Positions 6,023 to 13,429 of a stretch of 16,428 bases of DNA are shown here, one piece after another. The notes below the pieces were generated by a model. It saw only the letters and a list, made by a program, of their open reading frames with translations, was not told the DNA's origin and searched no databases. The stretch's first letter is position 1, and each line of letters opens with the position of its first letter. This DNA comes from Alphaproteobacteria bacterium (lineage in GTDB: Bacteria > Pseudomonadota > Alphaproteobacteria > Rhizobiales > Devosiaceae): the NCBI GenBank assembly GCA_024279575.1, contig JAJRRJ010000154.1, positions 1 through 16,428 of the forward strand, written 5' to 3'. The position numbers and the translations under genes are program-made.

Positions 6023-7647
6023 ACTAGACGCCCCTGCTTCAATGCCGCTCCGATAAAAGAGGAAAACAATGGATGCGGCTCAAACGGGCGTGATTTCAAT
6101 TCGGGATGGAATTGTACGCCGATAAACCAGGGGTGATCGGTTCGCTCAACAATTTCGGGCAATTTTCCGTCCGGGGATACCCCGGAAAACAAAAGACCAT
6201 TGGCTTCAAGAACTTTCCGATAATCCATGTTCACTTCATATCTGTGGCGATGGCGCTCTGAGATTTCCGTTGTGCCGTAGATGTCTGCCACCCTGGAACC
6301 GCGCACCAATCTCGCTTTATAGGCCCCCAGACGCATTGTGCCGCCCAGGTCGGTGGATGCATCTCGCTCCAGTTTTTCATTGCCCTTGATCCATTCGGTC
6401 ATCAAACCAACTATCGGATGTTTAGTTTTGCCAAATTCTGTTGAACCTGCTTTTTTCAAACCGGCTGTATTTCGAGCAGCCTCAACACAGGCCATTTGCA
6501 TGCCCAAACAAATGCCCAAATAGGGAATATTGCGCAGTCGGGCAAATTTGGCTGCGGCAATTTTACCTTTTGTCCCACGTGCTCCAAATCCTCCGGGAAC
6601 CAAAATCCCATGGACACCTTCAAGATAGGGGGCGGGATCGTCCTTTTCGAATACTTCAGAATCAATCCAGCGCACGTTTACCTTTACCCGATTGGCAATA
6701 CCGCCATGGGCCAAAGCCTCAGTGAGAGATTTATAGGCATCTTTCAGGCCGGTATATTTCCCCACAATAGCAATGTTGACTTTGCCTTCTGCCTTATGGA
6801 TGCCGTCAGAAACCGCTTCCCAGGCACTCAAATCTGGCTTTGGTGCATCCTCGATGCCAAAAGCGGCCAGCAATTCAGTGTCCAGCCCCTCCTCGTGATA
6901 GGCAATGGGAACATCATAAATTGACGCCACATCAAGGCCCTGAATAACGGCACTTTCGCGCACATTGCAGAAGCGAGACAGTTTTGCCCGTTCCGACTTT
7001 GGAATCTCACGATCACAGCGCACCAGAAGAATATCAGGCTGAATGCCAATAGAGCGAAGCTCTTTCACCGAGTGCTGAGTGGGTTTGGTCTTTAGTTCTC
7101 CAGCACTGGCGATATACGGCATCAGTGTCAGGTGGATATAAACGGCGTCGCCGCGCGGCAATTCATTGCCCAGCTGTCGAATGGCCTCAAAAAATGGCAA
7201 TGCCTCGATATCGCCGACCGTACCGCCGATTTCACACAAGACAAAATCATAGTCATCATTACTGTCCAGAACAAAATCTTTGATGCGATCTGTTACATGG
7301 GGAATGACCTGAACCGTAGCGCCCAGATAATCTCCACGGCGCTCTTTGGCGATGATGTCAGAATAAATTCGTCCTGTGGTGATATTATCCTGCTGGTTTG
7401 CCGACCTTCCGGTAAAGCGTTCATAGTGCCCTAAATCCAGGTCGGTTTCCGCTCCATCGTCTGTAACAAAAGCCTCCCCGTGCTGAGTTGGGGACATCGT
7501 GCCGGGGTCGACATTGAGATAGGGGTCAAGTTTGCGCAGTCGAACCTTATATCCGCGCGCCTGAAGCACAGCGCCCAAAGCCGCTGAAGCCAGACCTTTT
7601 CCCAATGAGGAGACCACGCCTCCAGTAATAAAAACATAACGAGCCAT
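6019..7647 (-). CDS. pyrG: CTP synthase (glutamine hydrolysing)
   Basis: PyrG aminates UTP to CTP using glutamine and ATP in the cytoplasm. The 542 residues hold both domains. The N-terminal synthase domain begins YVFITGGVVSSLGKG (P-loop, to residue 18), then KLDPYLNVDPGTMSP (39-53), DDGAETDLDLGHYERF (63-78) and CEIGGTVGDIE (138-148). The C-terminal class I glutamine amidotransferase domain has PGGFGARGTKGK (351-362), the nucleophile Cys380 in GICLGMQ, and His514/Glu516 in GVQFHPEL. The start is backed by TAAGG about 10 nt upstream. It ends tail-to-tail with the LamG-like gene, stops overlapping by two bases, and has its own leader because a terminator separates it from secG. Confidence 0.98.
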   Translation of the reverse strand: MARYVFITGGVVSSLGKGLASAALGAVLQARGYKVRLRKLDPYLNVDPGTMSPTQHGEAFVTDDGAETDLDLGHYERFTGRSANQQDNITTGRIYSDIIAKERRGDYLGATVQVIPHVTDRIKDFVLDSNDDYDFVLCEIGGTVGDIEALPFFEAIRQLGNELPRGDAVYIHLTLMPYIASAGELKTKPTQHSVKELRSIGIQPDILLVRCDREIPKSERAKLSRFCNVRESAVIQGLDVASIYDVPIAYHEEGLDTELLAAFGIEDAPKPDLSAWEAVSDGIHKAEGKVNIAIVGKYTGLKDAYKSLTEALAHGGIANRVKVNVRWIDSEVFEKDDPAPYLEGVHGILVPGGFGARGTKGKIAAAKFARLRNIPYLGICLGMQMACVEAARNTAGLKKAGSTEFGKTKHPIVGLMTEWIKGNEKLERDASTDLGGTMRLGAYKARLVRGSRVADIYGTTEISERHRHRYEVNMDYRKVLEANGLLFSGVSPDGKLPEIVERTDHPWFIGVQFHPELKSRPFEPHPLFSSFIGAALKQGRLV

Positions 7648-7705
7648 GGGCCATTACCTTACAGAATGTTCGGGTGATTCGAAAAGATTTTTCTGGTTAG
7701 ACACC

Positions 7706-7747
7706 AAAAAAAGTGCGTTGAGTAAAAAAAGCTGTTTGGGCAAAAAA
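7706..7747. repeat. Three A-tracts at 18-nt spacing in the pyrG leader
   Basis: Runs of seven, seven and six A begin at 7706, 7724 and 7742, exactly 18 nt apart. The first two 18-nt units (AAAAAAAGTGCGTTGAGT and AAAAAAAGCTGTTTGGGC) agree at 12 positions. The third run is also the T-tract of the secG terminator when read on the minus strand. They may be a decayed tandem duplication or a leader element; function is unknown. Confidence 0.4.
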
Positions 7748-7774
7748 GAAGGGGATGCGAACATCCCCTTTTTC
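7742..7774 (-). terminator. Rho-independent terminator after secG
   Basis: On the minus strand GGGGATG pairs perfectly with CATCCCC (7751-7757 with 7762-7768) around a TTCG tetraloop, extended by AA/TT pairs, and is followed by CTTTTTT. It lies 28-60 nt after the secG stop. The plus strand also has a T-run (TTTTTCT), so it could stop transcription in both directions. It makes pyrG independent of secG unless there is read-through. Confidence 0.85.
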
Positions 7775-7801
7775 TAAATTGTGCTGAACCCCCGCCACCA
7801 T

Positions 7802-8278
7802 CTAGTTTGAGGTTCCTGTACCTGGTGCCTGAGGCGCAGAGCCGGGAACCGGAAGGTCAGGAGTTGTGCCGGGCGCCGCGCTGGCTGGCGCTGCGGGAAC
7901 GGGTGTGTTGGTGGTTGGGGTGTCCATAGCGTTGGGAACGGGTAGCGTGTTCCCCCCGGCGCTTTCAAGTTGCATCGAATTAAGGGCATCAAGGACGCTT
8001 GGCTGGGCGCCGTCCACAGTCAAACTATCCAGAATAGAATTGGTGCCCCGGTCAATGTCGGCAACCACAGACAGCGCAATTGCAGTCCCCATAAACAAAG
8101 CAGCAAGAATAGCAGTTGTACGGGAAAGCAAATTTGCAGATCCGCGGGCAGAAACAAGTCCACCACCCGAGCCACCGCCCAGACCGCCCAACGCGCCCCC
8201 TTCGGAACGCTGCAAAAGGATTGTGGCAATCATAGCTAATACGATAAGCAGGTAAGCAACTATTAAAACGTTGGCCAT
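7802..8278 (-). CDS. secG: SecG preprotein translocase subunit
   Basis: SecG is the small SecYEG channel subunit that assists SecA-driven export across the inner membrane. The protein has 158 residues with two membrane segments at about 3-22 and 53-73, and between them the family signature LLQRSEGGALGGLGGGSGGG (21-40). After VADIDRG the C-terminus is a long, low-complexity tail (about residues 105-158) rich in Pro, Ala, Thr and Gly (PVPAAPASAAPGTTP). The tail makes it longer than the 110-residue E. coli SecG; Pro/Ala-rich tails of this kind are found in other alphaproteobacterial SecG proteins. The ribosome-binding site is weak (AGAGAA about 11 nt upstream). It sits between tpiA (122 nt upstream) and the terminator before pyrG. 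Confidence 0.93.
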   Translation of the reverse strand: MANVLIVAYLLIVLAMIATILLQRSEGGALGGLGGGSGGGLVSARGSANLLSRTTAILAALFMGTAIALSVVADIDRGTNSILDSLTVDGAQPSVLDALNSMQLESAGGNTLPVPNAMDTPTTNTPVPAAPASAAPGTTPDLPVPGSAPQAPGTGTSN

Positions 8279-8366
8279 GGCAGGGATTCTCTGTAGTTTA
8301 GTCGAAAAGATGCGCGGTTCTACAACCTGTTGGCCCTAAATACCAGACGCTTTTTGTCATTTCTTT

Positions 8367-8397
8367 GTTATGGGACGATTTTTGAGTTTATTGTCAA
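8367..8397 (-). promoter_or_regulatory. Candidate secG promoter
   Basis: On the minus strand, a perfect TTGACA (8392-8397) begins 4 nt after the tpiA stop and is followed, 19 nt on, by CATAAC (8367-8372), which matches four of six -10 positions. The spacing is longer than optimal. It would put about 80 nt of leader before secG. Confidence 0.35.
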
Positions 8398-8400
8398 GCA

Positions 8401-9156
8401 TTAAACCGCATAAACAATACCCAAAAAGTCCTCCGATTTCAAGCTGGCACCGCCAATCAAGCCACCATTCACGTTGGCAATGGGCAGTATTTGTGCCGCA
8501 TTGGAGGGTTTCAGGGAACCGCCATAAAGAATACGGATGCCGTGTCCTTTATCGCCAAACCGGTTCACCAGCCATTCACGGATAGCGGCATGCATATTTG
8601 TTATATCATCAGTGTCGGGAACCAGACCGGTGCCAATGGCCCAAACAGGTTCATAGGCAATAACAATTTCCTGTGTTTCATCACAATCAGGAACTGACCC
8701 GTTCAACTGATGTTCAACGACCGTCAGGGCCAGTCCACTGGCTCTTTCAGCTTGGGATTCGCCGACACAAATTATGGGAACCAGCCCGGCATTAAGACAT
8801 GACTGGGCCTTGGCGTTTACAACGCCATCTGTTTCCTGGTGGTCTGCGCGCCGTTCTGAATGCCCAACAATAATAAAATCAGCGCCGGCGTCTTTTAGCA
8901 TTGCGGCACCGATATCCCCGGTGTGGGCGCCGCTTTGGGCAATGTGCGTGTTTTGTGCGCCTGTTTGCAGCGCAGAGTTCTCGCTAATGGTACTGGCCGC
9001 AGCTAAAATTGTTACCGGAGGGCAAAGTAAAACCTGACAATCGGGCACGGGCTTTTTACTCAGCGCTTCAACCACGGCAGTAAACTGAGACAGGTCGCTT
9101 GAGAACCCGTTCATTTTCCAGTTTCCGGCAATCAGAGTTTTGGGACTTTGAACCAT
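8401..9156 (-). CDS. tpiA: Triosephosphate isomerase
   Basis: TpiA interconverts dihydroxyacetone phosphate and glyceraldehyde 3-phosphate in central carbon metabolism. The 251-residue chain is a normal TIM barrel. Active-site residues are present: Asn12 and Lys14 in GNWKMNG, His99 in IIVGHSERR, Glu169 in AYEPVWAIGTG, flexible loop 6 following Trp172, and the phosphate-binding YGGS (211-214) and IGGASL (234-239). The start has GGAG about 12 nt upstream, a little far. It is divergent from the PpiD-like gene, sharing a 212-nt promoter region, and is followed on the same strand by secG. Confidence 0.98.
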   Translation of the reverse strand: MVQSPKTLIAGNWKMNGFSSDLSQFTAVVEALSKKPVPDCQVLLCPPVTILAAASTISENSALQTGAQNTHIAQSGAHTGDIGAAMLKDAGADFIIVGHSERRADHQETDGVVNAKAQSCLNAGLVPIICVGESQAERASGLALTVVEHQLNGSVPDCDETQEIVIAYEPVWAIGTGLVPDTDDITNMHAAIREWLVNRFGDKGHGIRILYGGSLKPSNAAQILPIANVNGGLIGGASLKSEDFLGIVYAV

Positions 9157-9241
9157 TTTTCTAAAATTCTCCGTATCTGGTTGAGTTTTAACGCATCAAT
9201 AGCGATCGTTTTACATCTCAAGTCTTGCGTGGCAACCATAA

Positions 9242-9270
9242 TTGGCTTAACCGAAGCGCACCGATATATC
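9242..9270 (+). promoter_or_regulatory. Candidate promoter of the ppiD-trp-moa unit
   Basis: TTGGCT (9242-9247) and TATATC (9265-9270) are separated by the optimal 17 nt, each agreeing with the sigma-70 consensus at four of six positions. The predicted start near 9277 leaves a leader of about 90 nt that would contain the palindrome at 9300-9315. Confidence 0.45.
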
Positions 9271-9299
9271 TTGTACTCATCTAAACGATTTGCCATGAT

Positions 9300-9315
9300 A
9301 TTGCCAGTTGGCAAT
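9300..9315. promoter_or_regulatory. Inverted repeat in the leader of the ppiD-trp-moa unit
   Basis: ATTGCCAGTTGGCAAT has perfect 7-nt arms around a 2-nt centre. It lies just downstream of the candidate promoter and 54 nt before the PpiD-like ATG, a position that suits a repressor operator. It has no T-run and a loop too small for a hairpin terminator. Confidence 0.35.
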
Positions 9316-9368
9316 TTAGCTGATTTTACAGGACATTCGCCCAGATTTAGTAAGACGGAATATTACCC

Positions 9369-11270
9369 ATGCTTGACAATTTACGCAACTTTGCCACCAC
9401 CATCCCAGGGAAAATCCTCGGGGTGTTTTTGTTAATCGGGCTGGCAGGCTTTGGTATTACCGGCGCCTTAGCCTCAATTGGCAGTAATACCGTTGCGCGC
9501 GTGGGCAATAAAGAGATTACTATTCGGGACTTTCAAACTGCCTATCAGGCACAAATCAACACTGCTGCCAGCCAGCTGGGCACTGTTCCAACGCCAGATC
9601 AGGCTATTTCCCTTGGAATTCCAAGCCAGGTAATCAGTCGATTGTCCACGGAGGCGGCACTGGATATTCTGGGCGAAGAAATGGGGCTTGGGGTTTCTGA
9701 CGAACGTTTGGCGGAGGGTTTGCGTTCGGTCGCAGGCTTTGCAGGAACGCTTGGTACCTTTGACCGGGAAGTGTTTATACGGGTGTTGCAACAAAATAAC
9801 ATCACTGAAAAAGAGTATTTTGATGCGCGACGCGAAGCTGCAAAGCGCCAGCAAATTGCCCAGGCAATTTTTTCCCAAGCACCTGCGCCTGAGGTTTTGG
9901 GCCAGATTGTGCAGCGCTATGGCGAAGACCGGCGCATACTTGATTATTTTCTGATAGATGAATTGTCGCTGTTGCCCATCGCTTCGCCGGAGGACGATGT
10001 CCTTCAGGCCTATCTTGAAGAAAATCAGTTTTTGTATCGTACTGAAGAAATGCGCACAATTCAGGCAATCCAGCTTTCCCCCGAGGTTCTGGCGAAAAAC
10101 ATCAACATCAGTGATGTGGATATTGAAGCGGAATATGAGCGCACAAAGCAAAGCCTCTTCCGACCTGAACGACGTGAAATCAAACAAGTGTCTTTCGCTT
10201 CAGACCAAGTTGCCGAACAGTTTCAAGCCGCATTGGATGAGGGCCAGAACTTTGAAGAGGCAGCAACTGCGCTTGAACTGGAAGTTGCTGAATTGGGACG
10301 CTTGCTCAGGAGGGACATTCTTGATGTCAGGCTGGCGGACGCTGCCTATGGGGCTGAGTTGAATGAGGCGGTAATTGTACCAAGTGCCCTTGGGCAACGC
10401 GCCATTGTGGTGACAAATATTGAGCCTGAAAGCACTCTGTCACTGGCGCAGGCACGCCGACCAATTATGCAAAGGCTGGCAATAGCGAGGGGGCGCGAGC
10501 AGTTTATTGATGTGCTCGATCAAATCGAGGAACAGCGCGCTGCGTTTATTGATCTGGACAAAACTGCTGAACAATTTGATTTGACGCTGGTAAACGTGGC
10601 CATCAGTATTGATGGCAATGAGCTGGTTGATACACTCAACCTGGACGCTACTGAGGCCGAACGTATAGCTGCAGCAGTCTTTAGAGCTGAAATTGGCGGG
10701 CTTGCCGCAATGGCGACACTGGGGGCGAACAAGTCTGTTTGGTATGACCTGCTCAGCATTGAACAGGCACGCAATCAGGAGCTAAGCGATGTGCGCGAAA
10801 CTCTTGCAACCGCATGGATGGCAGAACAACGCGCAATAGCATTGGCGGACAAAGCAAATGCCTTTGTTGAGCAGATAAATGGCGGGCAGCCCTTGCAGGA
10901 TATTGCTGTCGTTAACGGATTTTTCCCTGTTATCTCACAACCCGTCAGTCGAGGTGGCGATGGGTCATCTGATATTGATGCAAATGTCGCAACCGTGGCC
11001 TTTTTGGGTGGCGAAAATCATGTTGGAACGGCCCAGAATGAAAACGGCGCTTATGTGGTTTTCAAAGTTTCAAGTGTGATGCAAGCTGAGGAACCACTAC
11101 GGGCAGAGGATCGGGATTTTATTGAAGGGAATTACCGGGATAACCTGTTTACTGATTTTTCCACCGCCCTTCGTGACGATGCTCAACTCAGTATCAACCA
11201 GGGGGTATTAAATCAGGTGTTAGGCTTTGGCCCCTCTGGATCAACTCAACCTGGCGGCGGATTTAACTAG
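9369..11270 (+). CDS. PpiD/SurA-type membrane-anchored periplasmic folding protein (peptidylprolyl isomerase family)
   Basis: A 633-residue protein with one N-terminal membrane anchor (about 15-37, GKILGVFLLIGLAGFGITGALA) and a large periplasmic part, the layout of E. coli PpiD. A SurA-like N-terminal domain follows (VARVGNKEITIRDFQTAYQ at 42-60, then helices to about 190). The parvulin-like region is at about 265-355 (REIKQVSFASDQVAEQFQAALDEGQNFEEAA), and a second SurA-like helical segment and tail follow. The parvulin segment lacks the usual HILV start and the GGxLG signature, so isomerase activity is doubtful and a chaperone role near the Sec translocon is more likely. The start is preceded by a weak ACGGAA. 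trpE begins 2 nt after its stop, making this the first gene of the trp-moa unit. Confidence 0.88.
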   Translation: MLDNLRNFATTIPGKILGVFLLIGLAGFGITGALASIGSNTVARVGNKEITIRDFQTAYQAQINTAASQLGTVPTPDQAISLGIPSQVISRLSTEAALDILGEEMGLGVSDERLAEGLRSVAGFAGTLGTFDREVFIRVLQQNNITEKEYFDARREAAKRQQIAQAIFSQAPAPEVLGQIVQRYGEDRRILDYFLIDELSLLPIASPEDDVLQAYLEENQFLYRTEEMRTIQAIQLSPEVLAKNINISDVDIEAEYERTKQSLFRPERREIKQVSFASDQVAEQFQAALDEGQNFEEAATALELEVAELGRLLRRDILDVRLADAAYGAELNEAVIVPSALGQRAIVVTNIEPESTLSLAQARRPIMQRLAIARGREQFIDVLDQIEEQRAAFIDLDKTAEQFDLTLVNVAISIDGNELVDTLNLDATEAERIAAAVFRAEIGGLAAMATLGANKSVWYDLLSIEQARNQELSDVRETLATAWMAEQRAIALADKANAFVEQINGGQPLQDIAVVNGFFPVISQPVSRGGDGSSDIDANVATVAFLGGENHVGTAQNENGAYVVFKVSSVMQAEEPLRAEDRDFIEGNYRDNLFTDFSTALRDDAQLSINQGVLNQVLGFGPSGSTQPGGGFN

Positions 11271-11272
11271 CC

Positions 11273-12799
11273 ATGGACAGGCTGACAAACGCCGATGATT
11301 TTGAAGGATTTGCGTCAGGTTATGACAATGGCGCGAGCCAGATTGTCTGGCGGCGGGTAGTTGCAGACCTTGAAACACCGGTCAGCACATACTTGAAACT
11401 GGCGGCAGGCCGAACCAATTGCTTTATGCTTGAATCGGTGGAAAACGGCGATACGAAGGGCCGTTTTTCAATGATTGGCCTGGAACCTGATCTTATTCTA
11501 AAGGTGGAAAACGGTACCGCCTCAGTCAATCGTAATGCGGCAACCAACGCCAACGCATTTGAACCCGTTAAAGCACGCCCCCTTGATGCTTTGCGCGCTT
11601 TGGTAAGCGAAAGCCAAATCGTTGCTCCAAAAGGTGTGCCTGCTCAGTCAGCGGGTCTGTATGGGTATCTGGGTTATGATATGGTGCGCCAAATGGAGGA
11701 TTTGCCGGATCCCAATCCCGATAGCTTAAACACGCCCGACACGATTTTGATGCGCCCGACAATTCTGGCAGTCTTTGATACGCTCAAGGATGAACTATAT
11801 CTGACAGCGCCGGTTTATCCGCGCCAGGGTGTAAGCGCCCGGCAAGGCTTTGAAAGTGCCGTTAGTAAAATTGATGATGCCCTGGAGCGCCTTGAAGGGG
11901 CCCTGCCCCCACGACAAGGCAATTTGGATAAATTCAGCCTGGAAGATGTGAAAAGCAATACCAGTGAATCTGAGTATTTTTCCATGGTTAAAAAGGCAAA
12001 AAAGTATGTAACTGCAGGGGATGTTTTTCAGGTTGTGTTGAGCCAGCGCTTTTCCATGGACTTTACCCTGTCCTCCACCGCGCTTTATCGTGCGTTACGC
12101 CGGACAAACCCTTCGCCGTATATGTATCTGCTGGATTTTGAGGGGTTTTCAGTGGTTGGATCAAGCCCCGAAATATTGGTCAGGGCCGACAAGGGGGAAG
12201 TCACCGTTCGCCCCATCGCTGGCACCCGAAAAAGGGGCAAAACCCCGCAACGGGATCAGGAATTGGCTGCTGAGCTTTTAAGCGATCCCAAGGAGCTGGC
12301 GGAACATCTGATGTTGCTGGATCTGGGGCGCAACGATGTGGGCCGCGTGGCAAAAACCGGTACGGTAAAAGTTACCGACAAATTCTTTTTGGAATATTAT
12401 TCCCACGTCATGCACATTGTTTCCAACGTAACCGGACAATTGGATGAAACGCGCTTTGATTATGTGGATGCACTGGCGGCAGGTTTCCCCGCCGGAACGG
12501 TATCGGGCGCGCCAAAAGTTCGCGCCATGGAAATTATCGATGAACTGGAAAAAGAACGGCGTGGCATTTACGCCGGAGCCGTTGGATATTTTGGTGCCGA
12601 TGGCTATATGGACACCTGTATCGTTTTACGCACCGCAATTTTGAAGGATGGAAAACTCTACGTTCAGGCAGGTGCCGGCATAGTTGCAGATTCCGTTCCT
12701 GAACTTGAGCAACTGGAATGCATAAACAAAGCGCAGGCCCTGTTAAGTGCTGCCAAAGAAGCTGTGCGCTATGCGGGTGAAGCGAAAATGGGGCAATAA
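11273..12799 (+). CDS. trpE: Anthranilate synthase component I
   Basis: TrpE converts chorismate to anthranilate with ammonia supplied by TrpG, the first committed step of tryptophan synthesis. The 508 residues include an N-terminal domain with the LES-type tryptophan feedback site (FMLESVENG at 51-59), YGYLGYDMVR (130-139), and the chorismate-binding core: PIAGTRKRG (314-322), DPKELAEHLMLLDLGRNDVGRVA (338-360), AGFPAGTVSGAPKVRAME (403-420) and QAGAGIVADSVPE (465-477). It is a separate subunit, not the fused TrpEG form found in rhizobia. The ATG is 2 nt after the PpiD-like stop, with GGCGGA inside the upstream gene as the ribosome-binding site; there is no space for a trp leader peptide. trpG overlaps by one base (TAATG). 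Confidence 0.97.
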   Translation: MDRLTNADDFEGFASGYDNGASQIVWRRVVADLETPVSTYLKLAAGRTNCFMLESVENGDTKGRFSMIGLEPDLILKVENGTASVNRNAATNANAFEPVKARPLDALRALVSESQIVAPKGVPAQSAGLYGYLGYDMVRQMEDLPDPNPDSLNTPDTILMRPTILAVFDTLKDELYLTAPVYPRQGVSARQGFESAVSKIDDALERLEGALPPRQGNLDKFSLEDVKSNTSESEYFSMVKKAKKYVTAGDVFQVVLSQRFSMDFTLSSTALYRALRRTNPSPYMYLLDFEGFSVVGSSPEILVRADKGEVTVRPIAGTRKRGKTPQRDQELAAELLSDPKELAEHLMLLDLGRNDVGRVAKTGTVKVTDKFFLEYYSHVMHIVSNVTGQLDETRFDYVDALAAGFPAGTVSGAPKVRAMEIIDELEKERRGIYAGAVGYFGADGYMDTCIVLRTAILKDGKLYVQAGAGIVADSVPELEQLECINKAQALLSAAKEAVRYAGEAKMGQ

Positions 12800-13407
12800 T
12801 GGGCAAGTCTCTTGATACGCTGGTCATCGATAATTATGACAGCTTCACCTATAATCTGGTGCATTATCTTGGCGACCTTGGGGCAAAAACCCAAGTGGTG
12901 CGCAACGACAAGATTTCCCTTGAGGAAATCGATACCCTTGCCCCTGAGGCAATTATTCTTTCCCCCGGCCCATGCACACCCAGTGAAGCGGGCATTTGCG
13001 TAGATCTTGTGGGGCGGTTTTCCGGGAAAATTCCAATATTTGGCGTTTGTCTGGGCTTGCAATCCATCGCGCAGGCGTTTGGCGGAATTGTTGATGCCTC
13101 CCCTACCCTCATGCATGGGAAAGTTTCACCGATTTCCCACACGGGAAAAGGGGTTTTTGCAGCGATCAAAGCTCCTTTTGATGCAACGCGCTATCATTCA
13201 TTGTGCGTTTCAAAACAGGGCCTGCCCGATTGCCTTGAAATTACCGCGCAAACAGCTGACGGGGTTATTATGGGTTTGTCGCATGTGAGCGACCCAACGC
13301 ATGGCGTGCAGTTTCACCCTGAAAGTATTGCATCTGAACACGGGCATGATATTTTGCGAAACTTTTTGAAGCTGGCGCAAGAATTTTCTATCTCCAAATC
13401 CATCTAA
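12799..13407 (+). CDS. trpG: Anthranilate synthase component II (glutamine amidotransferase)
   Basis: TrpG hydrolyses glutamine and channels ammonia to TrpE. The 202-residue class I amidotransferase shows VIDNYDSFTYNL (9-20), LSPGPCTPSEAG (54-65), the nucleophile Cys84 in GVCLGLQ, and His173/Glu175 in GVQFHPES. Some proteins of this family also serve p-aminobenzoate synthesis (PabA); the position directly after trpE favours the trp role, but dual use is possible. Its ATG overlaps the trpE stop, so translation is probably coupled. trpD follows after 22 nt. Confidence 0.95.
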   Translation: MGKSLDTLVIDNYDSFTYNLVHYLGDLGAKTQVVRNDKISLEEIDTLAPEAIILSPGPCTPSEAGICVDLVGRFSGKIPIFGVCLGLQSIAQAFGGIVDASPTLMHGKVSPISHTGKGVFAAIKAPFDATRYHSLCVSKQGLPDCLEITAQTADGVIMGLSHVSDPTHGVQFHPESIASEHGHDILRNFLKLAQEFSISKSI

Positions 13408-13429
13408 TTTGTAAACTTCAGGATTTCAA

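Larger units (their letters stand above)
9157..9368. other. Divergent promoter region between tpiA and the PpiD-trp-moa unit
   Basis: This 212-nt gap must carry promoters in both directions. A plus-strand promoter candidate (9242-9270) and a palindrome (9300-9315) are listed separately. I cannot point to a clear minus-strand promoter for tpiA. A 54-codon minus-strand frame runs through part of it but lacks a ribosome-binding site. Confidence 0.5.

Noticed and set aside
8316..8327. Small inverted repeat GGTT-CTAC-AACC ahead of secG, considered as part of a tRNA or riboswitch
   Set aside because: Only a 4-bp stem; no cloverleaf or known riboswitch pattern can be built around it.
8774..9037. 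Plus-strand frame inside tpiA
   Set aside because: Shadow of the conserved triosephosphate isomerase coding sequence.
9132..9314. Minus-strand 60-codon frame across the tpiA start and upstream gap
   Set aside because: It overlaps the tpiA start, has no ribosome-binding site before either of its ATG codons, and matches no family I know.
9474..10187. Minus-strand 237-codon frame inside the PpiD-like gene
   Set aside because: Antisense to a well-supported gene; the composition is what the reverse of that gene would give, with no motif and no suitable context.
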